Numbered from the stretch's first letter, positions 1 to 10,400 are shown. The stretch is DNA of 22,556 nucleotides from Willaertia magna (GCA_902984215.1 CADWAF010002550.1:1-22556), one strand, 5' to 3'. Notes: generated by a model not told the origin, from the letters alone. Made by a program: numbers and translations.

Positions 1-1
1 T

Positions 2-2167
2 CTTCAATTACCTTCACAAATACAAAATAATAATTTTAGCAAAAACATTTCAATCAATGAAACAAACTTATCCCCAACAAATATTAATCTAACAGTTCCA
101 AAACCGCCAAGTGAAAAAGAAATAATACAAATACCTCCACCTTATCCTGTATTAGTCGTTTCATCTCCAATTGAGAGTATCGAAAAAGTTCATAGTTTTC
201 CTCAGAATGTTTTCAAACTTACTCCTCCTTCAATATTTACACCTCCACCTTCTGCTACAAATAATGCTACCACCAATATTAATGTAAACAATTGTAGTCA
301 ACCAGGTACTGACACTAAAAAGGAATTAGAATTAATAATTCCTACCGAAGATCACTACTGCATCAATGTTGAAAAGAAACCATTCCAAGAAGATAATACC
401 ATTTCTAGGACAAGTATTGGTAATATTTCTCCTTCTAATAGTCTTATTATACCTCCCCCTCCAAAACTTGGTTATTCAACCGAGATTAATATTCCAATAC
501 CTCCTCCACCAACAAATAATATGGTTGTTATTCAACCATCTATGCCCTTATTACCACCCCCTCCTACATCTATACTTAATATTTCTCCTTACCCAACATT
601 TAATGGAATGATTACAAAACCATCACAAATAGAACTTCCTGAAATCAATGTGAATATTCCTCCTCCGCCAAATAATATTTATAATATCAATAATACTTCA
701 GTGAATATACCTTCTACTAATGGATTAAATGTGACGAATAATACTAATATTGTTCCATCACCAATTAATTTGGACTCACCCCCAATTAATATACCTTCCC
801 CTCCAGAGAAAATAGTAGATATTTCCCCTTCTTCTTTCTTTAATCCTTCCCAAATTAAAAAACCAAACAATGAATTAGATATTAGAATATCACCTACAAT
901 ATCAAATAATAATGAAGCACCATCTGTTCCTGTAACAATCAATACCCCTCTTCAATCAGCACCAGTTAATATAGAAAATATAACTATTTTCAATAACAAA
1001 GAAGATAATCCTCCTATATTCAATACAATTTACAACACCTTTACAAACTATTTTGAAAGTGATAATCAACCATCAGTTGTACAATTTAACAATGAGAATG
1101 TCAAACTTCCACCTATTGAAACTGAGAGTCCAAACATTCCTATACCTCCCAATGTCAACCAAATAGTTAATATTCCTTCCCCTACTTTTGCTACTTTAGG
1201 TATTCCTATTAAATTAATTGGTGATACTATTAACCCTGATATTACAAATCATTTAATTCCTTCTAAACCTAATGACATTGGAAATGTTACAAATATTTTC
1301 AATTATACTACTCCAACACCTCCAACAATAGAAAACTCTCTCCTTAATATACCTCCTCCCCCAACTAAATTATTGAATGTTTCACCATATCCACCATTTA
1401 ATAGTGGTGTGACCTCTTTTCCCTCACTTCAATTGGATAATGTTGACTCATCCCAAATCAATAATGCTCCTCTTATTAACATTCCTCCTCCCCCAAATAT
1501 TATTTATAATATAACTAATGTTTATAATAACTATTTTAATATTCAGCCGCAATATGAAAATAATTCTCCAGCTATTTTGAATGTTGTACATGACACTAAT
1601 CCAATTGCAAGTGAAGAAAACGAGATAATTGCACCTAAAAGCAAAAGTAACAATGAAAAGGACATTCCGTTCTACATATTACAAAATAATATCGTTAATG
1701 TGAATAATAGCTTGGTAATCAATAATATTTCATTATCTGAAGATAACAAATTACCCCTCAAGCTAAACCTCAACAAATCAATGAAAACTGATTTGATTTT
1801 ACCCAACATTGCAGTGGACGATAAGCAATCAATTAAATTTGATATTAGGAGCATTCTTGAACATTCTAAAAAACATCCTGTACTATCCCTTAGCAAAAAA
1901 GAAAGAGAATTAGAAACACCAAAGCTTACATTGGATTTTTTAAAAGAAAAAAGAAATTATGAAAGAGATGGAATAAATAAATTTACAAGAAGAATTTCAG
2001 CAACAAAAGAAAGACCAATACCAAATACTAAAGACTTTACAAATACAGATAATATAAGCAGAAAATATCAAATAGGTGGGTTTTATTGGCTTTATTATTT
2101 ATATCTTTTATTAATACTTATTTTATTAGAAATATTACATTGGAGAAGTAAAATCTTAGACAAATAG
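2..2167 (+). CDS. Proline/asparagine-rich repetitive protein with C-terminal membrane anchor, 5' partial
   Basis: The frame is open from base 2 to the TAG at 2165-2167, giving 721 visible residues; the true start lies to the left of the window. I do not recognise a family. The protein is low-complexity and rich in Pro, Asn, Ile and Ser, with many short polyproline runs of the type NIPPPP, which are typical ligands for profilin, SH3, WW or EVH1 domains. One block of about 55-63 residues is duplicated (bases 545-706 and 1340-1528). Past about base 1860 the composition becomes Lys/Glu/Arg-rich. A single hydrophobic stretch (2081-2140, FYWLYYLYLLLILILLEIL) sits 10 residues from the stop, followed by a basic tail (HWRSKILDK). 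This predicts a tail-anchored topology with the bulk in the cytosol. No intron is apparent. Function is unknown; a scaffold for actin or vesicle partners is only a guess from the polyproline. Confidence 0.8.
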   Translation, partial: LQLPSQIQNNNFSKNISINETNLSPTNINLTVPKPPSEKEIIQIPPPYPVLVVSSPIESIEKVHSFPQNVFKLTPPSIFTPPPSATNNATTNINVNNCSQPGTDTKKELELIIPTEDHYCINVEKKPFQEDNTISRTSIGNISPSNSLIIPPPPKLGYSTEINIPIPPPPTNNMVVIQPSMPLLPPPPTSILNISPYPTFNGMITKPSQIELPEINVNIPPPPNNIYNINNTSVNIPSTNGLNVTNNTNIVPSPINLDSPPINIPSPPEKIVDISPSSFFNPSQIKKPNNELDIRISPTISNNNEAPSVPVTINTPLQSAPVNIENITIFNNKEDNPPIFNTIYNTFTNYFESDNQPSVVQFNNENVKLPPIETESPNIPIPPNVNQIVNIPSPTFATLGIPIKLIGDTINPDITNHLIPSKPNDIGNVTNIFNYTTPTPPTIENSLLNIPPPPTKLLNVSPYPPFNSGVTSFPSLQLDNVDSSQINNAPLINIPPPPNIIYNITNVYNNYFNIQPQYENNSPAILNVVHDTNPIASEENEIIAPKSKSNNEKDIPFYILQNNIVNVNNSLVINNISLSEDNKLPLKLNLNKSMKTDLILPNIAVDDKQSIKFDIRSILEHSKKHPVLSLSKKERELETPKLTLDFLKEKRNYERDGINKFTRRISATKERPIPNTKDFTNTDNISRKYQIGGFYWLYYLYLLLILILLEILHWRSKILDK
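545..706 (+). repeat. Coding repeat, copy A (proline-rich block)
   Basis: This is the first copy of a block inside the proline-rich gene. It runs from PPPP, then LNISPYPTFNG, then NIPPPPNNIYNINN. The second copy at 1340-1528 has the same order (IPPPP, LNVSPYPPFNS, NIPPPPNIIYNIT). The spacing is similar but the DNA is diverged, so this is an old duplication kept at protein level. Confidence 0.7.
1340..1528 (+). repeat. Coding repeat, copy B (proline-rich block)
   Basis: This is the second copy of the block at 545-706, sharing SPYPxFN and NIPPPPNxIYNI in the same order. Looser single motifs occur near 490 and 790, so the gene probably grew by repeated internal duplication. Confidence 0.7.
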
Positions 2168-2244
2168 TGGATGGCTCATCATCGATTCCAAGTAACAAGG
2201 AATAAAAAGTTTCTGTTTACTTCCTTATTGCACAAAAACCACGA

Positions 2245-2258
2245 AAATTACGTAATTT
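2245..2258. promoter_or_regulatory. 14-bp palindrome with TTACGTAA core upstream of the PAK gene
   Basis: The sequence aaattacgtaattt is a perfect palindrome 37 bp before the kinase ATG, in the 128-bp gap between two genes. TTACGTAA matches the known consensus of PAR/C-EBP-type bZIP factors. Its role as a binding site here is inference. Confidence 0.35.
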
Positions 2259-2295
2259 GGTTTAATGGCTGTCCATCACTGTCAAGTAATAAAAA

Positions 2296-4361
2296 ATGAA
2301 AAGCATTTTCAAACGCAAAAACAAGAAGGCCATCCAGCAAACAAACCCGGAAAATATCGAAATCAGCTCTCCCTTTGATGTGAAACTAGAAGTACATGTT
2401 GATTTTGATACAGAGTTTGGTTTGTCTGGAATTCCTAAAGAATGGGCTAATAAAATTCAAGGATTAAATTACACAGTCAATGATTTGAATGACAATGGTG
2501 GTGATAAAACAGAACAAGGTTTATTAGACAGTGATATTTCAAAACAAAAGATAAATCAATCATTTCATGTAACAAATACAAGTAACTCTTCAAATGAACT
2601 AGATAACAGTCTTATTGACCAACAATTTCATTCTTTTTCCAACATTCAACAAGTACTTGACATTCAAAACTTGGATCAAAAAACACGTCGTTCTACAATT
2701 CTAAATTTATATCGTAAAGGGAGAGCTCCTTTAAGTCCAGTATCTTCTTCATCATCCCTCAACAACAATATGCATCATTCTTTTAATAACAATGGTAGTA
2801 ATACTCCACAATCGGAGACAAAATCAGATCCTTCTAGTCCCAACGCACCAAGTCTTTTCTCTAAATTTTTTAAGAATAAGAATAAAAATGAAGAAGAACA
2901 AAAGTTTGGATTTACTTTAATGAAGAAATCAGAGACTGGATACTTTATTGAATCAGATGCAAAAACAAGTAATGAAACAATAGCAAATATTAAATTTAAA
3001 AAAGATAAATTATTAATTGATTTAATAAGTAGTGAAAATCCATTCCGATTATTTACCAAGATGAAGAAAATAGGTACAGGAAGTACAGCTGATGTTTATA
3101 AGGCTATTCATGTACCAAGTGGTAAAAAAGTAGCAATTAAAGTAATGCCATTTACATCTAATAAGAATACTAATTTTGATATGGTTGAAAATGAAATCTT
3201 TATGATTTATCATGCTTGTAGAAATTATGAGAATATATTTGAATATGATTCTAAAATAGATAAAACATTAATGGTACAATATTTTGAGACATTTAGTACT
3301 GTTAATTGTGAATTACATGATCATATAAATAGATATATATCTGATAAAGCTAAGAAAAGAAAACAAAATAAATTAAAAGAAGAACAAGATATGTCATCTT
3401 ATCAATTATTAAAGAATAATAATTTAAATAATTTAAATATTATGGTTGATCATCAAAAGAAAAGTAATGATGAATTATGGGTTGTAATGGAATATGTTTC
3501 TGGTGGTAAATTAACTGATTTATTACATGTAAAATTTATGGAAAGTGAAATTGCTGCAATTTTAACTCCAATACTTAAAGCTTTATATTTACTTCATACT
3601 AAATATGGTGTTATTCATAGAGATATTAAATCAGATAATATTTTAATTACAAGAGATGGTAAAATTAAATTGGCAGATTTTGTAAGTTTTAAAATTTATT
3701 TAATATTAATTTTATTAGGGTTTTTGTGCAGAGAATAATAAGAAAAGAAGAAGTGTTGTTGGTACACCTTTTTGGAGTAAGTATTATTATTAAAGAAGTA
3801 ATTAACATTTTATTAGTGTCACCTGAGATTGTTATGGCTAATCCTTATGATGAAAAGACAGATGTTTGGAGTTTTGGTATATTATGTTTAGAATTAGCTA
3901 ATGGTGAAGTACCTTTAATTGAACATCCACCTATTAAGGCACTGTTTTTAATTCGTTCACAAGACCCACCTACTTTTAAAAATCCTTCTGATTGGAGTGA
4001 CACATTTAAAGATTTTTTAAGTAAATGTTTACAAAAAGATCCAACACAAAGAGCATCAGTTGCTGAACTATTAGAACATCCATTTATTAAGAGTGCATGT
4101 TCTTTAGATTTTCTAGGACCTGTATTGGAAAGGATACGATTGGAAAAGAGAAAGGTTAATGAAGAAGATATTGGTTTACAAGTTATTAAATTAAGAAATA
4201 GCACGGATGAAGATGATAATGAAGATGAAAATAAGAAAAAGAAAGGTGTTAGTGGAATTATGGGTGTTATCTCAATGAAAAGTGAAGAAGAAGAGGAAAA
4301 TGTTATAAATGAAGAAAATGATGTGGCAGCTTATTATGACGACGATGACGCTTTAATTTAA
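2296..4361 (+). CDS. p21-activated kinase (PAK/STE20 family) with N-terminal CRIB motif
   Basis: This is a Ser/Thr kinase predicted to be activated by Rac/Cdc42. Joining exons 2296-3681, 3719-3776 and 3817-4361 gives 662 residues. The introns 3682-3718 (37 nt) and 3777-3816 (40 nt) both start GTAAGT and end TTATTAG. Residues 23-50 form a CRIB motif (ISSP at the start, HV at 34-35, GIPKEW at 45-50); the first CRIB histidine and phenylalanine are not conserved. A Ser/Asn-rich linker follows. The kinase domain runs from about 252 to 600, with glycine loop GTGSTADV (260-267), VAIK lysine 282, catalytic HRDIKSDN (441-448), DFG (461-463) and activation segment [12 protein letters not shown]. Ser474 sits where PAK1 has its activating Thr. 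About 60 extra Lys/Asn-rich residues lie between the beta4-beta5 region and the hinge. The C-terminus is acidic. Its 3' end overlaps the convergent RCC1 gene by 9 bp. Confidence 0.92.
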
Positions 4362-5594
4362 ATAATCATCCCACTTTCGTTTTTTTGTACAAAAGTCAAT
4401 TGCAATATCATTTAACAAAGTTAATTTTTTGATTAATTCTTTTCCTAATTTATTTTCTTCTTCCAGGTAACTTTGGTTAATATCTTTACAATTACTAATT
4501 GCAAAGAGTCGTGTGTGTTGTAAATGAACCAAAGTTACATATTTTCTTGTGTCTATTTCAGGTGCTGTAATTTTCTTGAAAGTGTCAACATAATGAAAAC
4601 TGTCATCTGTATCTTCGTTGTTAAGTTTGCAAAATTCCAAAGGAATACCCAGATGTCCCAGGCAGTTCATACCACACCCATAAATTTTGTTTTCTGTGGT
4701 GATTAACATGCAGTTATTGTAAGCAAAAGAATTAAATATGCCTCTCACATCTGCGCCACCATTTAAGATGATTTTAGTGAATGAAAATCTATCTATTGTG
4801 TCTCCTACCCCTAAATTTCCGGTTGAATTACCACCTGTTCCAAACAACTCTCCATATTCATTAATTAAAAAGGTTCCTTGGTGGAATGTTGCAATTGACT
4901 TTACTTTGAAAGTTAAATTAATCATTGTAAATTTTGTAATATTGTTTATATTACTCCCTAAACCTAATTCTCCGTGTTTATTTGTCCCAGTTCCATAAAT
5001 ATTACCAAACTTGTCCAGTATTACAGAATGCTTCCTCCCACACTGTAAATCTTTTATATTTACATTAATGTTTTCTAATAAGGAAAAGCCTGGGAATGAT
5101 CTACAATCAAAACACCCAAGTTGTCCAACACGATTATTTCCAGTTCCATAAATATCATGATTTTTAGTGACAATCAATGTAAAATCTAGTCCACATCTCA
5201 TCAAAACTATTTCATCTAAGAATTTAGTATTAATCTTTGTAAAAGTATTTGTTCTATTTAAAGTTTGTAATCCAAATGCACAATTGTTATTTCTTCCAGT
5301 TCCAAATAGCTCATTATTATTATTAACAATGATTGAGAAGAATGGTCCACATTCTAAATGTGTAATTTTTCCAAAATTATTTGTAATTTTAGTAAATTTT
5401 CTGTGATATCTATGATTTGAAGTACCCAGTTGTCCTTCTTCATTTCCTCCAAAACAAAATATTTCATTGTTATAGGTAATAATAATCACATGATAAATTC
5501 CATATTTTATAAATTTAATTTTTTCATTTTCCTCTAAATCTATTCTCTTCAACTCCATTTCTTCATTGTGTTGACATTGCCATAGCTCTTGCAT
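4353..5594 (-). CDS. RCC1-repeat (regulator of chromosome condensation-like) protein
   Basis: This is a single-exon protein of 413 residues. It has at least six RCC1 blade signatures: GGNEEGQLG, GTGRNNNCAFG, GTGNNRVGQLG, GTGTNKHGELG, GTGGNSTGNLG and GCGMNCLGHLG. These are spaced about 50-60 residues apart, as in a seven-bladed beta-propeller. RCC1 propellers serve as Ran exchange factors or, more often in protists, as protein-interaction modules; nothing here shows Ran-GEF activity. The short C-terminal tail is charged ([10 protein letters not shown]). The frame is open to a TTG at 5603, but the first ATG is at 5594 and is preceded by an A-run, so I start there. The gene diverges from Groucho/TLE across 196 bp and converges on the PAK gene with a 9-bp coding overlap. 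Confidence 0.88.
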   Translation of the reverse strand: MQELWQCQHNEEMELKRIDLEENEKIKFIKYGIYHVIIITYNNEIFCFGGNEEGQLGTSNHRYHRKFTKITNNFGKITHLECGPFFSIIVNNNNELFGTGRNNNCAFGLQTLNRTNTFTKINTKFLDEIVLMRCGLDFTLIVTKNHDIYGTGNNRVGQLGCFDCRSFPGFSLLENINVNIKDLQCGRKHSVILDKFGNIYGTGTNKHGELGLGSNINNITKFTMINLTFKVKSIATFHQGTFLINEYGELFGTGGNSTGNLGVGDTIDRFSFTKIILNGGADVRGIFNSFAYNNCMLITTENKIYGCGMNCLGHLGIPLEFCKLNNEDTDDSFHYVDTFKKITAPEIDTRKYVTLVHLQHTRLFAISNCKDINQSYLEEENKLGKELIKKLTLLNDIAIDFCTKKRKWDDYLN

Positions 5595-5790
5595 TTTTTT
5601 CAAATTGAAAAATTGTTCTTATGCCAACTGGCACAACCTTAATAAATTTAATGGTTTAGAGGGATCTTAATTTCTTTCATGTTTTGCTTTAGGTGTTTGT
5701 CTTCTTTTTATTGCTTTCTCCAAAGAAGTTGTTGGTTCAGTAAAATACGCCAATGTCTGGTATCAAAAAAAATTTAAAATTCTACAAAAA
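5595..5790. promoter_or_regulatory. Divergent intergenic region between RCC1 and Groucho/TLE
   Basis: These 196 bp must hold the promoters of both divergent genes. Visible elements are an inverted repeat TGCCA-AC-TGGCA at 5622-5633 and pyrimidine-rich tracts at about 5670-5722. An ATG at 5753 opens a short frame that overlaps the Groucho start out of frame. No TATA box stands out in this A+T-rich background. Confidence 0.45.
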
Positions 5791-7388
5791 ATGTCTCTAC
5801 AGGTAGGTTGAGGACCTTAATAATTTTATGTTAATCTTTTGAACAGCAATTCTCGGCATCTGAATATTGCGATAGGATGAAATTTGAGTTTGACTATATT
5901 AACAGTCAATGCAGTATGTTGAAAATTGAGAATGAAAGACTAAAGCAAGAAAAGCAAGAATTACTACAACAATCAAAAAAGGTAGGTTTTTTGATGATTG
6001 AAAGATAAATTTCCTTAATATTTTTTTCAGTTCTATGAAGCCTCTTATTATCTTAATATTCAAAACCATAAGCTATCTGAAATCAATACAAGACTTAATA
6101 GTATACTTCAAAGAGTAATCTCTACATGTGTTCCTGAAGAAGTAAGTATTCTTTTAATTACCGCTCACTTTTCACTTTTTAGAAACGTCATAGCTTACAA
6201 CAAGAAATTGAGGATATGAATATAGTTACAGCAATAGATATAGAAAGAAGAATTAAATCAAATAATCAACAACAATCCAATCCATTGAGACCTCTGGTTG
6301 TTCAAGAAGTGTCTGGTAATGCTACTCCGACCTTAGTTTCTCCTTCGCAACCTAACATTAATAACTCTACTTCACCTGTTCCTATTTCAATAGCAGGAAC
6401 AATTAAATCCTCTATGTCCAAGGGCTCATCTTCTATCCAGCCTCCTCCAACTTTCCCAATTAAACCTATAGGCTCATCTTCTCAAACAAATATTCCAAAG
6501 TTAACACCCCTTAATACGTTTCAGTTAGAGCACTCTGCCTCATCATTATGTTTTAATAACAAGGATAGTTCTCACCTTTTTGTTGGAGGAAAGGGATGTG
6601 TAAAAGTATTTAATTGTTCTGATTCAACCCAAAGAGAGGCTAAGGTAATTGAATTCATTCCAGAAGCCTTTGTAAGAACTTGCAGACTTTCAAGTGACGA
6701 TTCTAGTTTATTTTTATGTGGAGAGTCTAAGCAATTAATAGTTTATGATTTGATTAGTGAAAGTACCAAGGCTGTTTTGGAGGTTAATGGAGTTGAAACT
6801 CAATTAGCCTTAACATTAAGCAAGGATGATAAACTTGTATACTCTTGTCTTGGAGATGGTGGTATTGGTGTTTGGGATTTAAGAACTAATGATTTAGTGA
6901 AACGATTTGAAGGTCACTCGCTACCTGCAACTTGTATTGATTTACGAGGCGAAAGGTTAATAACTGGAAGTTTAGATAAAACAACAAAAGTTTGGGATAT
7001 TTCATCTGGAAAAGTTTTGAATGAATACAAATTTGATTCAAAAGTATTTACCTTATCTTCTTCACCAAACTTTGAACAAGTTATTGTTGGGCTAGAAAAT
7101 GGGTCATTAGATTTCATTAATACCAAATCACAAACACAACAAACGATATTTCAACATGCTGATGCGGTACTAACCACAAAATATTCAAAGAGTGGTCAAT
7201 ACTTTATTTCTGGTGGAAAGGATAAAACAACAAATATCTTTAGATTTACCGGACAAAAAGAAACATCACATAAATTTAGTAATTCAATAATAAGTTGCGA
7301 TATTTCGAGTGACAACACCAGAATTGCAGTAGGTTCTTGGGACAACAAAGCTCAAGTTTTCACACTCCAAAATTTATTCAATAAATAA
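5791..7388 (+). CDS. Groucho/TLE-type transcriptional corepressor (Q domain plus WD40 propeller)
   Basis: Joining 5791-5802, 5847-5981, 6031-6141 and 6183-7388 gives 487 residues. The introns are 5803-5846, 5982-6030 and 6142-6182 (44, 49 and 41 nt; GTAGGT or GTAAGT to AG). Exon 1 encodes only MSLQ. Residues about 11-97 resemble the Groucho Q tetramerisation domain: YCDRMKFEFDYINSQC, then YEASYYLNIQNHKLSEI, then a leucine-rich helix, in the order known from TLE proteins. A Ser/Pro-rich linker of about 100 residues is much shorter than the animal GP/CcN/SP region. The WD40 propeller fills about 196-487. It keeps Groucho-specific strings, notably VGGKGCVKV, RTCRL, VWDLRTNDLVKRFEGH and SCDIS. 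Groucho/TLE proteins are recruited by DNA-bound repressors and silence transcription through histone deacetylases. Tup1, ATG16 and PRP19 were considered and fit less well. Exportin-4 starts 56 bp downstream. Confidence 0.87.
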
Positions 7389-7427
7389 GAATTCCTTTTC
7401 ATTCAAAATATTTTTTTCATTCTTTTA

Positions 7428-7446
7428 TTTCCGAACCACAAAAAAT
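7428..7446 (+). promoter_or_regulatory. 19-nt element shared with the TBC1D23 upstream region
   Basis: The sequence tttccgaaccacaaaaaat occurs here, running into the exportin-4 ATG (7445). Its exact reverse complement lies at 15770-15788, 46-64 bp before the TBC1D23 ATG. The GC-containing core CCGAACCAC is conspicuous in this A+T-rich DNA. It is a candidate regulatory site. Confidence 0.4.
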
Positions 7447-10400
7447 GTCTTCCATTGAGCTTATGGCACAACAATTTGAACAAGCTTGTTTTGATTTAAA
7501 TGTAAGGTTTTATTCTCTTCTTTTTAAAATGTTGACATTTAAAGGCTATAAATAATGATAAAAGAAAGGAAGCAGAACAAATAATTCAACATTATCAAAA
7601 TCAACCAAAACCATATGATTTTTGTAGATATATGTTAGGTAAGTATCTTCTAACAATTTCCGATAATAAAAAAATTAGAAGGAAAATTTTCAGAGTATGC
7701 CAAATTTTATGCATCTAATATTTTAAAGAAAGCAATTATTAAAGAATGGACTATATTAGATTTATCTACAAAACTTTCACTCTCTCAATATATATTTGAA
7801 TGTGTTTCATCATTAGTTTTAGGAACAAGTATTAATATAACACCTGAATCTATTCAACCTAAATCAGTACCTCAATTAATTGTCAATCAATTACTTCAAA
7901 GTTATGCAACAATTCAAAAACGTTCATGGATTGATGAAGAACACGGTGGAGCTAAATTTAAAGAAATGACATTTCAACATGTTCAACAATTACTTTCACA
8001 AGGAAATTTACAAAATGCACAAAATTTAGCATTACAAATATTACTAAATTTAGTAACAGAATTTTCAGTCGGTGGTTCAACATCAGAAATTGGAATGAAT
8101 TGGGAATTTCATGAAAAATCTAGAATTTCATTTCAAAAAGATTTTTTATCGCATTGTTTTGAATTATCAGTAAATATTTTACAAAGTACTTTAAATTTAC
8201 AAAATTTATTTGAAAATGTAGAATTATTAAAAATGTCAGTAAATGCATTACAATTAATACATAAAGTATTATCATGGGATTTCTCACCATTTAATGAAAT
8301 GAGTAGTTTAAAATCATTAATTTCAACTAAAATATATAAAAATAGATTAGGTAATAATGAATCTAATATAATTGGTGAGAAAATAAATCCAACAAGTACA
8401 GAATGGAGAAATAGATTTACAAATACAAAAATATTACAATTATTTATTGAATTACATTTAAAATTTAGACAAGGATTAGTTATAATTTCATCTAGTTCTA
8501 ATGCATTAGATGCAGAATTATTTATTAGAATTACACATTTAATTAGACAATGTTTAACTCAATGGTGTAATATTTCAAATAATTGTTTTGAAGGTGATAA
8601 AACTGGAAAATTGAATTTTTTAGTTGGATTACTTTCAAGTGTATTTTCATTAATGAGTAATTCAATTTCAACTTTAAATTCTAGAGAATATGCTGTTGTT
8701 GTTGGACAAGAGATATATGATTGTAGTCAATGTATATTTAGATTATTTAATAATTTTAATTTTACTTCTTTTATTGAAATTTATCAAATGAATCAAAATC
8801 AATTTTTTGAAATTATTAATAATTTTACACAATCAACAATTAAAATGATCGAAATGACATCTATTCATCATGAAGATCAATTTTGTATTGATAGTTTATC
8901 TACTTTGTTAGAATGTTGGAGTTTAATTTGTTCTAATTTATCTTCTAATAGACAAATGATTAATAATGATTCTATTCGTTTAGATTTAAAAGGTTCTGAA
9001 TTTTTAAAACAACAATGTTTTGAAATATTTAAAAGTTTTGTAATTTCTAGAATATCTGATAATCATCAATTAAATAATTCAATTAATGATGAAGATGATG
9101 AAAATGAAGATACAGATGAATATTTAGTTGAAGAACAATTAACTGCAATAGGATTACTTGGTAGACAATTAACAGAATCATCTTTACAACTTTTATTACT
9201 TAAATTTAATAATAGATTTCAACAATTACAACAATTATTTCAACAACAACATCAACAATCATTAGATTTTTTATGGGAAGATTTTGAATGGATTATTGAA
9301 ATTGGTGGTTATTTATTAGCTGATGACAATGAAGGTGAATTACCTACAGTCCCTATTGAAATATTAGAATTAACTGAAAAATACCAAAACTCAACAGATA
9401 ATGTTTTATTTGAATTTATTAATAGTATATTTAAATTTTCACAATTTGAAATGTTATTAGTATCTAAAAGTAAATTACTTAGTCCAAGAATTGCAAAGAA
9501 ATTAATGTGGTTCTTTTCTAGATGGGGCCAATCATTCTTAATGCCTGAAGTATCACATCAAACTGAAAGTATTTCTAATAGTATTATATCAATGTATGGA
9601 AGTAATTCTGAAAATGGTAAAAAATTAGTTGATTATTTATTACAAAAAATATCAAATAATTTATTAAATTGGTCAAGTGAACATGATGTTTGTAATGAAA
9701 CTATTAAATTATTTAAAGTATTATCTTTAAAATTATCTATTAGAAAATGTATTATTGAAACTAATACATTTACTGAATTAATTAAGAATGATTTTAATAC
9801 ATATCAATCATTACAAAATACAAGTAATATATTAAAAGGTAAATTAACAGAATGTTTAATTATTTGTACACCATCTTATATTAAAAGAAATCAAGAAGAA
9901 AAAGATTTAACAATTTTAATACAAGTATTATCAGCAATATTAAATCCATTAAAAGAACAATTTAATTCAGTTCTTTCTAGAAATGATTTTCAAACAATTT
10001 ATCAACAACCACAAATAATAGAACAAATAGATTATTGTATTGAAAAGTTTAGAGGTATTGCTAAAGGATGTTCTAGATCACAAGATGTATCTATTTGTAT
10101 ATTTGATTATTATGAAAATGAACAAATATTAAATAACATGGTTAAATTAATGAAACAATATCATTTACATGAAACAATGGTTACAAGTATTATAAGATTG
10201 TTTAAATCATGTGTTAAATCATTTGTTTCATATATTTCTAAACAACAATGTATATCTCTATTTCAAGTAACATTATTAATGATACAAACATTCCAACAAG
10301 ACCATTCAAAGAAATTAATTGGTAATCATACATTTGATGAATTAAGAGAAGAAGAACAATATAATGATTTATTAATGATTATTCAAATATTATCATTTAT

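Noticed and set aside
679..942. Antisense ORFs within coding genes (for example here, 2775-3059, 3845-4204, 14555-14809 and 19574-19855)
   Set aside because: Each lies wholly inside a better-supported gene on the other strand and shows no family resemblance.
3726..3816. A separate second kinase gene starting at 3726
   Set aside because: It lies out of frame with the conserved activation segment. Two short introns restore one continuous PAK kinase domain.
5595..5603. RCC1 start at 5603
   Set aside because: The codon there is TTG. The first ATG (5594) follows an A-run like other starts.
5791..7388. Calling the WD40 protein PRP19, Tup1 or ATG16
   Set aside because: There is no U-box. The N-terminal helices and the VGGKGCVKV string fit Groucho/TLE better than the Tup1 or ATG16 coiled coils.
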